Assembly (NCBI GenBank): GCA_015852425.1
Contig: JAAAIG010000006.1
Location: 70,968 to 134,967, forward strand
Direction of reading: 5' to 3'
DNA length: 64,000 nucleotides
Source of the DNA: Gryganskiella cystojenkinii
Lineage: Eukaryota > Mortierellomycota > Mortierellomycetes > Mortierellales > Mortierellaceae
Both the position numbers and the translations under genes were made by a program. Under the pieces are notes generated by a model. It saw nothing but the letters and a program-made list of their open reading frames with translations, was not told where the DNA came from and searched no databases. Positions 1-11,295 of this stretch are shown piece after piece; the stretch's first letter is position 1, and each line of letters begins with the position of its first letter.

Positions 1-633
1 CGAGGGTTTACGAAAGAGTCGGACAATACCGATTTCTGGGATGAACGACGTTGGCAATGTGGGAGATATGTCGATCTTGCAGCTGGCAATGACCTCCTCA
101 GGAGTATTCCCTAGTGGGATTGAGGGTTCGGTGTAACTGCACCCATGGACGCCATTCCTGCCATAAGAGGAGACTGAACTTGTGGGCTTGGGTTGTTTGT
201 GATCGGAGAAACTATCGGAAGAAGTGGACGCTTGGGTATTGGCTGGTAATGGCGCACATCTGCTGGGGGTGGAAGTAGTGGTGATGGGAACAATTTTGAC
301 AGGTCGCTCTGGTTCCTCGCGCGGCAGACGAACGACCAAGGGGAGAAGGATGTTGGGTATCCGGGGAATTGGAGGGAATAGGTTGACAGAAGTTGGAGTG
401 GGGTCTGGATCGATCAAGAGACGGGAGAAGATGGACGAGCCTTCCTTTACGTCGTCGTCGCCGTTGTCGTCGTCATCGCGCTTGGCAAGAGAGGGTGTAG
501 AGGCGGTGGGTGTGGGTTGAAGATGTTTTGAAAGCGTGGCAAGAGAGGATGAAGAGGGATCGACAGGAGCAGAAGCGACAATGTGGAGAACTAGGATTGA
601 TAGGCAGGTCCACAAGAATGTTTTCCTAGCCAT
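1..633 (-). CDS. Secreted protein, 5' part only (runs off left edge)
   Basis: An uninterrupted reading frame of 211 codons starts at the ATG at 633 and is still open at base 1, so the C-terminus lies outside the window. The first 22 residues have a basic n-region (ARK), a hydrophobic core and a small-residue end (VASA), typical of a signal peptide. A Ser/Thr/Pro-rich stretch follows, then a Lys-Arg pair at about 51-52 before an acidic run (DDDNGDDD), which resembles a Kex2-type processing site. The rest is Pro/Ser/Thr-rich with a few cysteines (for example GCSY and ASCK near the visible end). I do not recognise a family. Secretion and Kex2 processing are inferred from the sequence; the function is unknown. 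No intron is needed in the visible part. Confidence 0.6.
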   Translation of the reverse strand, partial: MARKTFLWTCLSILVLHIVASAPVDPSSSSLATLSKHLQPTPTASTPSLAKRDDDDNGDDDVKEGSSIFSRLLIDPDPTPTSVNLFPPIPRIPNILLPLVVRLPREEPERPVKIVPITTTSTPSRCAPLPANTQASTSSDSFSDHKQPKPTSSVSSYGRNGVHGCSYTEPSIPLGNTPEEVIASCKIDISPTLPTSFIPEIGIVRLFRKPS

Positions 634-1510
634 ATTATGGCAGATTGAGAAGGAGAGGAGAGAGAGAGAGATGTAGGATCTTTGCCGTAAAACAATGGTG
701 GGAAAAGGTGAAAGAAGATATGAGAAAGGATGGGAGTAGATATGAATAAAAAGTCAAAGATAGATGAAAGAGAGAGAAGGGAAAGAAAAAAAAAAATGAA
801 AAAAGAAAAAAAAGTTCAAAAATAGGGCCACGCAGACCATGATGTGATGGGATGTCAGACCTTGCCAGTCGTTTGTCCGCCCTGAAAGAAAGTCGTTGTT
901 TGAAGTGATGTCTCGGCCATGGGGTCGACTGAAATAATGCGCGTCATAGTGTGATCATGGTGGGGCTAGAGAGTGTTTCTATGAGAACAGAACAGAAGAA
1001 GGACAAGAAAGAAGAACAGACGACCGAGACTGGACCCACTTTCTGCAAAAGAGCATCGCGACAAAGACAAGGAACCGGGAAAATGTGTCAAAGAGAGCTT
1101 GTCATTCAAAGTTAAAAGTGACAGTTTGGTGGCAAACTTGAAAGAGCGTGAAAGATATGAAGAAGAGGTACTCGAAAAAAAGAAAAAGGCAGTCACTCTT
1201 CCCTTTCCCCCTTTGTGAGGTGGCACCTTCACAAGCGAACACATCCCATTCTCATCCTCCATTTTTCTCTTTCTACACACTCCTTCTGCCAAAGCATACA
1301 AGTCATTCTCCCATCCCTCGACTCGTCCCCTTTCTCCCTCAACGTTGTCCAACAGTGCAAATCAATCCAATCCTCATTCCTATGCCGTCCCTGTTGGCTC
1401 TCTCTGCCCTGTAAAATCTATTTTTTTTTTTCCTTCTTGCTCACACTGTCTCATCTCCACCTCCCCCGGACATACAAAAAGACTTGATTACTTTCTCCGA
1501 GCTCTCCGTC
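634..1510. other. Divergent intergenic region
   Basis: This region separates the minus-strand secreted-protein gene from the plus-strand capping-enzyme gene. It holds purine-rich GA/poly-A tracts near 655-815 and pyrimidine-rich tracts near 1195-1480, which are probably the two promoters and 5' UTRs. No convincing coding sequence was seen. Confidence 0.5.
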
Positions 1511-4500
1511 ATGTCAATGACCCCGCGGGCGGCAACACCACAGACACCATCAGAGCTTGGCGTCCCGATCGATCCCGCCTTCTGCAAGGTCCTTCAGGCC
1601 CGCATCCGTTCTCTCCTGCAAGCAAAAGCCGAAGGGTGCGTTTCTTTTTTATTTTTTATTTTTGTCACGTTGATGGATCGTTTTTCTCTTTTTATTGCCG
1701 AGAGCGAGAGAGGGAGAGAGAGAACGAGAGCAGAGACACGTCCAGTTCGCGAGATGGATTTGTTTGTTTCTTTTTTCAATGAATAGCTATCCATGTCAGG
1801 ACTGGGAAAACAGCACGGGGATCAATCGCGTCTTTTTTTGGTGGGACAGGCAACACACAATCACCACACTTTTGCAGGACAGTACCACAGGGGGTCGAGA
1901 CAGGGAACCCATTGGGAAACAGCCAATCAGTGGAGAGATCATCATCAAACAAAGAGAACGACATGGACCTCTTTTCAGACCACCAGTGTCTTTTAACTGC
2001 AGCACAAGCAATAGAGGATGGTGGCGGGGGGTCTTTCACTCGCGACACAGCCGAACAACAAAGAGAACAGACGACATGAAACGCGCTTGACGTCAAGGCG
2101 CTGTTTCTTTTATATCACTTTGACTACAGCCTCTTTCTCTCTCCTTGGAACCATTTCCTTTTATTAACCTTCATCCTCACCACAATAGGTTTCCAGGATC
2201 ATACCCCACACCATTCGAACCCTCACATCTACAGCTACTCGCAAATGAAGAATTCTTTGTCACGGAAAAGGTTGCAGGAGTACGGTACATGCTCCTCAGC
2301 ACCATCACGCCCAAAGGACCAGCGTGCTTTCTGGCAAGTCTTTTACAACACGTCTTTAAACGGGACAAAACGAACAGAGGAAGAGGAACCCTTTGTGTGG
2401 ACAAAGATCGCGTTTGACTCTAACCCCCGAAAGAATTATTTTCTCTTTTGTTTTGGACTCTCGACCTGGACTCTGTAATTTAGATTGACCGCCACTTTCA
2501 AATATCATTTGTACCCAATCTTCTTCTCCCTCTCCGAGACAACCCAACCAAGTATCAAAACGAGACCTTGCTGGATGGAGAACTGGTTACCGAGGGTGAA
2601 GGGAGCAAGGTCAGGAAGTAGCCCTTGCCTGTCATGAATCCACTTTGTCGAGCCTCTTGTCCTTTTTTATCAACTCTTTTTTTTTTTTTTTNNNNNNNNN
2701 TTTTTTGGGTGACAAAATAGAAGACAATTCGCTTCCTGGTATTCGATCTCATGGTTCTGAATGGCGCGCCTGTCACGCAACGATCCTACAGCACCCGGTT
2801 AGGGGTACGTCCGTGACTGCATGCTTGTCGGAATGCCAGACGACTTGACATGTGGAAATAACACAGCTCACTCACCATTCTCTTTTCATATTTTTACTGT
2901 CATAGATGATGGATCAAGATATACTTGGTGTTCAGGCAGCAAAATCAGTGGAGACGAAATCAAAGGAGCCATTCACGTAAGGACCAGCACGCGGGCTGAA
3001 ACTCTTGACCCTTTTTTTCGGCATCGATCGCAGTTTCGTTATTCTCTTTTAATAATGTCTATCTTACCGGATCTTTCCTCATAGAATCGAGCGCAAGACG
3101 ATGCAGCGATCCTATGGATTGAATATAATCTTGTCCAACAGTAAACGACACAAGCATGGAGGAGAGGGCCTGATATTTGTGCCCGTAAAGCAAGCCTACA
3201 TCTCTGGAGTCAGTCCTAAACTGTAAGAATATGACCTTTGGTTAAAAAAAACAACAACAACAAGAAAAACAAGAACAAGAACAAGAGCAACAACAACACT
3301 GAATAGGCTATCGGTCGATCGCTAACGGCCGTGGCTCTTACTTCTTTTTTCTTCTTGAATAGTCTCAAATGGAAATCGCTTACCACCGCACAGTTCCAAA
3401 TCAAGGTTACGTTCAGCAGGGAACGAAAGCCTCTTTACTGCATACATGTCAAGCAAGGACCGACGGCGACAAAGTTCTACGACTATGTGACGCCGGAGCC
3501 AGCTTTGGCAACAGAGTAGGTGCTAAAAGTTCTCTGTTCTTTTATGAGTTTATGTCTCAAAATAGATCTACTCTCCAAGCTCATGCTCGTCGTATTTTTC
3601 TGACAATGAATTTTCTCTAGGTGGCACACGACCTCGCCGGATGGGAAAAACGCCGAGTTCTGGTATGTATTGGGGCAGGGGATTCACTACTGTCACTCAT
3701 GTCCATCAGAGCTGGATTTAACTCTTCTTTTCAAAACAAACGACTAGGTGGGATGCAAATTGGATGACCCAAATGTTCGAAAAGGGTTATGGACTGGAGA
3801 CACGGCAAGGTGGTTGGCGCTACTACAGAACACGTGAAGACAAAAAGGATGTCGACGATGAGGCAACTCTGCTAGCAATCGTTAAAGGAATGGAAAACAC
3901 TGTAACAAAAGTTCAGGTTCGTGGATTTACTTCGCTTCCTAAGACTCGAGACATCCCGCGCATGCCATGCATGCCGTGCATCGATCTCTTCTGACTCTTT
4001 TTCTCTTGCTCGATTTCTTCAACTTTTAGCTCGAGGGCGAAATAGATCATATTCGGACGCAGTGGAAGTGCAGAGAAGCCGGAGGGTCTGCAAACGGAAA
4101 TTCAGCCCATCCATCGCAACGTCCATCAATGAAGCCTCTGACCATCAATAACAGCATCAGGTATTGTCACTCAAGTTCCCCGACTTGTGGATTTTCGCAT
4201 GCAGGCATTACTTGTGGTTTGCTAATATCCCGCTTTGATACTTTTATTAGTCATCCTGAGAACCACCCCCCACTGATGACACCGGCACTAAGCTCACATT
4301 ATCTGCAATCACCATCTGTGGCTGGCCACTCAGGATCACACGGTTACTTTTCAAAGAGAGATCGAGAGCGTAAGCATTCCATGGATGACCATACCTCATT
4401 AAGCTCGTCGCCATTGTCGGCCAGTGCAACGTTTTCGCATCCCTTGCCTCCGAAACCTCAACCTCGACCGAGGCAGCTGTCCATTGACCAGTCAAACCAA

Positions 4501-7500
4501 TCCTTGTCCGCGGGATCAGCATCTTCAAAAAGTGCGGAACCAGAACGGGGTACGAGTGAATCCTCAGTAGCGTCATCCGTGGAATCTTCCAGCACGGAAA
4601 GCAAAGGCACTATACCATCATCGTCGCAGTCTCCATCAACTTCTGCTGGACTGTCAACTATAAAAAGCGCGCCAAAGCTTTCTCAGGTTCCATCTCATCT
4701 GCAACCGATCAAATCTTGGATGACGACGTCCCCGCCTCATCGACCTCCTCCAATCGATAAGTCGGCTAAACCATCACCAGAATCCAATCCACGGGGAGGT
4801 TCAACTTCAAGAAAGAGTTCTATGGGCGGTTTGGGTTTGATCAAGGAGATTTCATCGCCTGGATCTTCGAAAGCTGGCGCTACAGCCGGCTCATCAAGAT
4901 CGTCATCGCCTAATCGAGGATCTTCAGTATCACAGGAGGACCTCCCTCAAACACCTACGCCTGCACAGACGCCTACATCTGCTGCGACGGCACCACCTCT
5001 GCCAGCAACCGTGGTAATACCTCAGCTTTCCACTATCAGCCTGCCTCGAACAAGTCTCGCACATTCTACCACGGTGGAGGACACCGAAGATGTAAAGATG
5101 GAAGACAAAGCGGATGGTGGCGAGCAATATGTCAAGACGGAGGAAATGAAGAGCCCCAAGTTGCTGTCACAGCCTCTGCTGATCGATGATGGAGAGGCCA
5201 GACCATCACCAATTCTTGGTAAACGCACGGTCGGATCTCCTGCTGCAGACGGATCGTCGGGCGACTCTGTTGCCAGACGAAGGAAACTGTCTGATGGATT
5301 CCACCCCTCGCCAAAAACTGAATCGATGGTGTCTAAGCTGGACACGCTCCATATTGTCAACACTCCAACAATATCCCAGTCTTCAGAGCTTTTGACTTTG
5401 CCGTTAACCACAGAACCTCAGAACGTGAAATCGACTGGTAGTCAAGCCTCAAACGCCGCAATGGACGACCCTTTAACTCTGCCTGAAAGTGAGCATTCAC
5501 AAAACTCAACTCAAAATCCTACGCCAATCGACCCCCACAAAGTGAGACCGGGGCATGAGCGGAATGGACTAATACCGCAGACTAATGAAGTACCAGAGCC
5601 TCTCACGGAGGGTCAGGATGTCAAAATGGAAGAGAAAGCCAGCTCCAGTGTTGCATGTCAGGATACGGCTGAAGCTATGGAGCTGGACCTTGCTCCGGAA
5701 ATCAAGGCTGAACCTCCCACAGCCCTGTTCGAACCCACGGACCAAGAGAAACAGCAGGCCATGGCGCGCGCTCGAGCCCTCGCGGCGTTCAAGGTGCAGC
5801 AACAGCTGGAGAGTCAACAGGCGAAGGAACGAAAGTTGCAGGAGGATATCGAGAACTTCAAGGAAAAATCGCGTGTACGCAAGGAAAAGGCCGAGAAGCG
5901 AAGAGTTCAGGAAGCAATGGAAGTCCAGGTGCAGGATCGCCGTGCTCAGCCAGTGCGCCAGATCAATCAGCAACAGCAACAGCAGCGTGCCATGTCTTCG
6001 CCTCAGGAGCAGCGCCAGACATATGTGACTCGTGGACAATCCCGAGCTGTTGCCCGACCAGAGTCCAATCCAAGTGGCCTAAACAGTCCCAAACCAAACA
6101 TGCGTTCGCTACCTCAGGGTGTTTCCGCTAAGGAGCAACGCAATTCACCTCGACTGTCATTGTCAGAGCCGCAGGCGGCCCCGATCGCACAGCCCGCAAA
6201 GAGAGAATCAGTGCAGGAGGAAGGATCAGAGGACTCTCGACAAGTGGGACGACAAGGTTCTCAGCTGTTGCGTCCCGAGGAGGAGGCGCCGCGCGGTCAC
6301 AGGAGAGTCACCTCGATGGACTTTCAGCCACGTTCGACCGGGTCTCTTGGTGCTATGCGTCGTGATACAGCCTCTGGTCAGGAAAACATTGATGGTCAGT
6401 ATGGTCATCCACTTCGCAAGCGTTTGGATTATGGTCACCATGGTGAACCTAACCATAGACGTTCTCATTCTGACGTTGGTGTCTTTTACATGCCTGCTCG
6501 TGTTGCTATTCCTCATCCTCCACCTACTTCAGGCACCCTATTTCCAGGAGCGCAGTCAGACGTCCGCCTTTCTTCAGCTGGTCTTAATGGGGCCTCGATG
6601 CAACCACAACAACATCAACAACAGCACATCTTACAGCGAGATGGTGGAGCTGCATATCTTCAATCTTCTGGTGGACAAGAAACAAGAAACGACTTTGCCC
6701 CCAAGCCGACTCCAGTTAAGCGCGAATCGAAGACGAGACTGCAGTTTATTCTTAACGACGATCCGCCAAGTCCAGAGAGTAGCCATGGAGATGAAGTGTT
6801 TGAACGTCAAGCGTCACCGGAGGCGCCAGCATGGATTCAACAACACCCTGGAGGCGACCGACGCTTATGGACAGATGGCCCTGTAGCCGGACTTTCACAT
6901 GGCTCGCAGTTTCCTGCACAAGGAGGGTATTCTCAACGTGATCAAGTCTCTGTTGGATCTGAGCATGAGCGGTTCCCTCCTGCAGCCGATATGACGTTGG
7001 GCCGTCGTCCATCATCGAAAAAGCCCAAGCCAGTTCCAGCACTGATTCGAGGTAACGAGCATCCGACACCAGGTGCATTCGAATATCAAGGACGTCCGTC
7101 TCAAGGAGAGATTGTGCCAGTTCCACCGCCTTCTGAGCGCTGGCAGCAACAGCAACTACAACAACAACAACACTCTCACCCGTCTCATATTCAACACCCT
7201 GCTAACCCTCAAGGGCCACCGGTCTCCATGGTCCATGCTCAAGGCATGACGAGGAGGATGCCGGCTGAAGGACTGAGCGGACCTCCCCAACAGCCTGCTG
7301 GAATGTCAAGCCGCGATTCGTTTCAGGGAATGGACCAAGCTCATCATGGCCTTCTCGTAGCCCGATCGACTTCATCCTTGGATCCTCATGCAGTACCTGC
7401 CAATGGACCAGGACCAATTCAAAAGCGACCGCAACGGGCAACCCATTCTCGAAGCTCTTCCTTGTCCAAGTCGGGTATGATGGCTGAACAGAACGCGCCA

Positions 7501-8667
7501 CAGGGATCACCGTACCAAAATCCTCGACATGTTTTTGCTCCGGCACCGCCACCACATTCGGTTCCTCCGCCAGGGGACTATTATGTTCGTGGTGCACCTT
7601 CACCCTCGGTCAATGCAGGTCCTTCGTCGATGCGCTCAGGACCTCCAGTACAGCAGCCACCTCACGAGCACCAGCCTCCACAGCGTTTTCAGCAACAGCA
7701 GCCGCCACATCCTCAGCAACATCCCGTGCCTCAGCATGCCAACCTTAACCAGGGTTCAGGATCCCGGAAGAAAATCGCAATGGAACCGCACACGGGACAG
7801 GAACCGCCTCCACAGCCGGGACCAGGGTCTCAAGTGACATACGAGCATCAACCTGCCCACCCTCAATTACAGCAACAGTTTCATCCCCAGCAACAGCAAC
7901 AACAGCAACAGCAACAAATGCCTAACCAGCACATGCATCACTCTCAACATCCATATCCACCTCATGTTGACACTCCTGGACACGGGTACGAGCCTGAACC
8001 GGCAGGTCATGGGACGCCTCAAAGACAGTCGCAGAGTTCTCATCCCTCGCACGGATATTATGAGCCTGAGTCTCATTCACCTGCCCATGGAGGTCGTCCA
8101 GTTGTATATGCCTCTCAGCCACCTCACCCGTCAGACCGCCAAGGTGGTCCCGGGTACCCATCCCACCATGGACCAACGCCATCGCATGACTATGGACATC
8201 CACCTTACACTGGACCTAACATGAGAGGAGAGTCAGTGCCTAAAGGCGAGGGACGTGTTGTTCATGGAGGACGATCCTCGAATCCACATATCTCTGTTGA
8301 TCATCCGTCGCACCCAATGCCGCCGAAAGGGGGTCCGAGGCAACATCCTCATCAGAATCAAGGTGTACTACTGCATCAGCATCAGCATCAGCAACAGTTT
8401 CAACAACAACAGCAACAGCAACAGCATCAACATCAACAGCATCAACAGCAAAAGCAACACCCCGAATACCGACAGGGTCAGGCCGCCCATTTCCGGCCAT
8501 ACCAACCCACGATGCATCCACAACACATGCAACCACAGTATACACCTCAAAATGGAACGCATTCCAAGGCGTCGTCACCTCGACACGGTCACCTAGGCGA
8601 CCACGACCCAGCCTATCGACCTCATCCTCCTCCAGGACCTCATGGACACGGTGGTCCTTCGTGGTGA
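1511..8667 (+). CDS. CEG1: mRNA capping enzyme (guanylyltransferase) with very long disordered C-terminal extension
   Basis: Transfers GMP to the 5' diphosphate end of nascent mRNA in the nucleus. Exons: 1511-1635, 2189-2333, 2484-2609, 2721-2804, 2906-2976, 3085-3222, 3363-3515, 3621-3662, 3748-3916, 4030-4160, 4251-8667, giving 1866 residues. Family landmarks in order are FPGSYP (43-48), motif I with the nucleotidyl lysine K69, TLLDGELV, FLVFDLMVLNG, QRSYSTRLG, MQRSYGL, GEGLIFVPV, LLKWK, and a WR..R.DK-type end. Motif I reads K-V-A-G instead of the usual K-x-D-G. The enzyme domain ends near residue 385; yeast Ceg1 is about 460 residues. The frame then continues without a stop for about 1470 residues: Ser/Pro-rich, a charged Gln/Arg/Lys-rich probable coiled coil (~885-965), then Gln/His/Pro-rich. 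Intron 2334-2483 has a GC donor, intron 1 is 553 nt, and intron 4161-4250 is 90 nt and stop-free. The enzyme identity is strong. The fusion is inferred from the shared frame. Confidence 0.85.
2692..2700. other. Assembly gap (9 N)
   Basis: Nine undetermined bases sit inside a poly-T run in an intron of the capping-enzyme gene (2610-2720). The gap does not touch coding sequence. Confidence 0.99.
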
Positions 8668-9465
8668 ACGTTGAAAACTCTTCACTTTTTTTTCTTTTTT
8701 GTTCCCAACGAGACTGTTTCTTTCCCTTGCGTTCTCCTCCTTTTTTCTGTTTGTTAATTATCGCTCACCTGACTCGTTGTGTATTGTAGTTTGCTTGTTC
8801 TTTCCTTCGTTCTCGATAGCCTTATTTCTCTCCTCCCTCCACTCCCATTGTAAAATTTCCTTCTACGCGACCTGTAACAAAACAACACAAATGAAAGCAA
8901 AACCTCAACATTTACAGATGATACCGTCCGACTACGACCAATGTGAGAGAGAACGAGAACCTTGGGATGAAGGGAGAATATACCGTGCCCCCGACATCAT
9001 GTGGCCCTTTTCTCCCAGCTTCTGCCTTTGTTCATGCAAAGTTGTGATGAACGAACGCATAACAGGCCAAGTAACCCACCACTCACCGTCGACGTTGGAG
9101 CGAGACCAACACAATTGGTCTCACATTCGGTCATTCAACACGACCGTTGAACCCGCATATACCTCATTGTCCTAATTTGGAGGGACCCTTTCCACTTCCC
9201 TTTTATTTGTTATTTTTTGATTCTATCTCATTCTTGACTTCTGCACAACCCCAAAAGGAACAATAACGAAACAAGTAAACAAACAAAAACAACAACAACA
9301 GCACAGCGCATCAACCAACATCGACCGAGCGACAGAGTTTCTGACCCTTTGTCCAGTTGACCGTTCGCGCTGAACTTTTGTTCCTTTCGACACCACCTTT
9401 GTTTCTTCTTCCCCCCTACAGCCCATTATTATTTTTTACCCACCGTGTCAAATATTCTCCCCAAT
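8668..9465. other. Intergenic region
   Basis: Contains the 3' UTR of the capping-enzyme gene and the promoter/5' UTR of the next gene, with T-rich tracts at 8685-8830 and CAA-rich sequence at 9270-9310. No supported gene was seen. Confidence 0.5.
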
Positions 9466-11295
9466 ATGCTACTCTTGGTACCGACAGAAGACCCAAAGGA
9501 CTTGTCCAAAGGAACATCGACATCTCCAAATAGCAGTGATGGTAAACAAAGAATGCTGGTCATCCTCCCACCAAAGGCGAACCTCGGAACCGATACGATG
9601 GTCGTGCCCCGGGACCGAATGTACCGAACAGGAGGCATGGCCATGGGATACTCAGTAGACCCTTCCTGTCCAACCTCAACGGTGGCATCACTCAGTCGTC
9701 GACGACACAGCGCACAAGCAATCATGACTTCCACCGCCACTGCCTCCTCCTCCTCCTCTTCCTCAATTGCGTCCCCCTTTGGATCCATCATGTTCCACAG
9801 CAGCAAGAAGGATCGTCGTGGTTCCCATATTGGATTCACTCGAGCGCAACTACAACTACAACAGCATAACCAGCATCCATCTTCAGCGCGAATTTTTGCC
9901 TCTTACTCCATGTCGTCGTCCGCCAGGATGGTAGAAGACGATGAAAGTGAGGACTCTGAGGACAGCTATCTCGTCCGAGAAGCCTTTAAACAGAATCGAA
10001 CGGTCCGGTCGCCATTGTTGACGTCAACAAGCTTGGGCTTCGCCCTAGGTTTAATTGATCGAAAGGATTCGGGGATGGCCAGCGATGCCTCGACCCCAGT
10101 AAGGATTCCCGTGCTGCCTGCAGTTGGGACAAGTCAGTCGTCCTCTCAAGGGTCTTTGCCAACCGAGCACGGCAGCCTTGTCGGTCGTGGTTATGGCACC
10201 ACAGATGGTGGGACTGCAAGGTTGATGTCAGGACTGTTGAATGCTTCACGTCTATCGAGTTCAATCTCCTCATCTTCCCCTTCACCCAGCAACGCTACTA
10301 CAATAACAAGAGCCACAACAGAAGAAAAGGAAGAAAATGACGAGGCCGAGAACGAAGACAAAGACATGGTCGCGGCCGAGGACATTGAGATCGACGAAAC
10401 GACGCAAGATGGACAATTAAAAACACACATAACTGATATCCCATACGCCACCAGTCTTCGGTCAGCAACTGATACACACCCGTTTCTTGTCTCATCCTCG
10501 TCATCGTTGCCGCCACCACCAATCGTTAAGAAATCGCCTGTAGTCTGTTCTGCCTCAAGCTCTCCAACAACCAAGACAACAGCAACAACAACAACTACAA
10601 CACGACGACATATCTGTGACGACGCTTTCACATACTTGAACGCGAATGATATCTCAAATTCGCTCAGTGCAAACTTGACGCCGCTCGAGATCCAGAATCA
10701 ATACTATCATCATCAACAACGAATGTTGACTCGTCGAAGGAGCTCTCGACGTCGAGCTAGGAGTACTAGTCGTCGACACTCTCATCAGGATCACCGTCAA
10801 ACCGCCTTGGGTTTGCCTCTGTCGTCTTCGTCCCAGCAGTTAAACCACCAAGTTATGCTTCAACAACAACTGCTCTCTTTGGCCTTGGCAACACCTTCTA
10901 GATTCGGCGGCGTCCACCCGTTGGATTGGGATCCGACCTCGATGCCGCCGCCGCCGCCGCCACCTCAACCTCAGCTTCAATCTCCTGTTCATCCCCTCCA
11001 TCGACTTATGCCTTCCATCGGTCCCCTGCAATCGCCCTTGGAGGAGAGATGGCACCCGTTACAGACGTCTCATTCGATGGATCAAGATTTTCCGCCTTTG
11101 CTGCTTCCAAAGTTGCCTCCGAGTGCATTCCGGACCGTCGAGTCCTTGAAACGGGAGGAGAAACAAGAAGAAGAGAACAATGCAAGAGAAAAAGTTGCTC
11201 AAGAAGATCAAAAGAGGATGAAAGCCAAGACTGAGAGTGAGCGGGAACAGGATGAGATTGATCGGTTTTTGGTCTTTCCTTCACCAACTCTCTAA
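9466..11295 (+). CDS. Unrecognised Ser/Arg-rich low-complexity protein
   Basis: A single-exon frame of 609 codons from the ATG at 9466; an in-frame GTG lies 21 nt upstream but was not chosen. I do not recognise a family. Visible features are several Arg-Arg-x-Ser-type sites (RRRHS, KDRRGS, RRRSS), a serine run near residue 90, an acidic patch (DDESEDSEDS) near 160, an acidic EEKEEN segment around 285-300, an RS-like basic stretch (RRRSSRRRARSTSRRHS) around 422-440, a run of prolines near 490, and a charged, probably helical end (ESLKREEKQEEENN) from about 555. The RRxS sites could be targets of PKA, whose regulatory subunit is also in this window, but that is speculation. The length and composition fit a disordered regulatory protein. 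It is probably a real gene because the frame is long and shares the lineage's composition. Confidence 0.6.
   Translation: MLLLVPTEDPKDLSKGTSTSPNSSDGKQRMLVILPPKANLGTDTMVVPRDRMYRTGGMAMGYSVDPSCPTSTVASLSRRRHSAQAIMTSTATASSSSSSSIASPFGSIMFHSSKKDRRGSHIGFTRAQLQLQQHNQHPSSARIFASYSMSSSARMVEDDESEDSEDSYLVREAFKQNRTVRSPLLTSTSLGFALGLIDRKDSGMASDASTPVRIPVLPAVGTSQSSSQGSLPTEHGSLVGRGYGTTDGGTARLMSGLLNASRLSSSISSSSPSPSNATTITRATTEEKEENDEAENEDKDMVAAEDIEIDETTQDGQLKTHITDIPYATSLRSATDTHPFLVSSSSSLPPPPIVKKSPVVCSASSSPTTKTTATTTTTTRRHICDDAFTYLNANDISNSLSANLTPLEIQNQYYHHQQRMLTRRRSSRRRARSTSRRHSHQDHRQTALGLPLSSSSQQLNHQVMLQQQLLSLALATPSRFGGVHPLDWDPTSMPPPPPPPQPQLQSPVHPLHRLMPSIGPLQSPLEERWHPLQTSHSMDQDFPPLLLPKLPPSAFRTVESLKREEKQEEENNAREKVAQEDQKRMKAKTESEREQDEIDRFLVFPSPTL

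Noticed and set aside
5569..8578. Many long frames antisense or out of frame to the capping-enzyme tail
   Set aside because: They are by-products of the CAA/CAG/CCN-rich repeats; poly-Leu, poly-Val and poly-Ser products are typical shadows.
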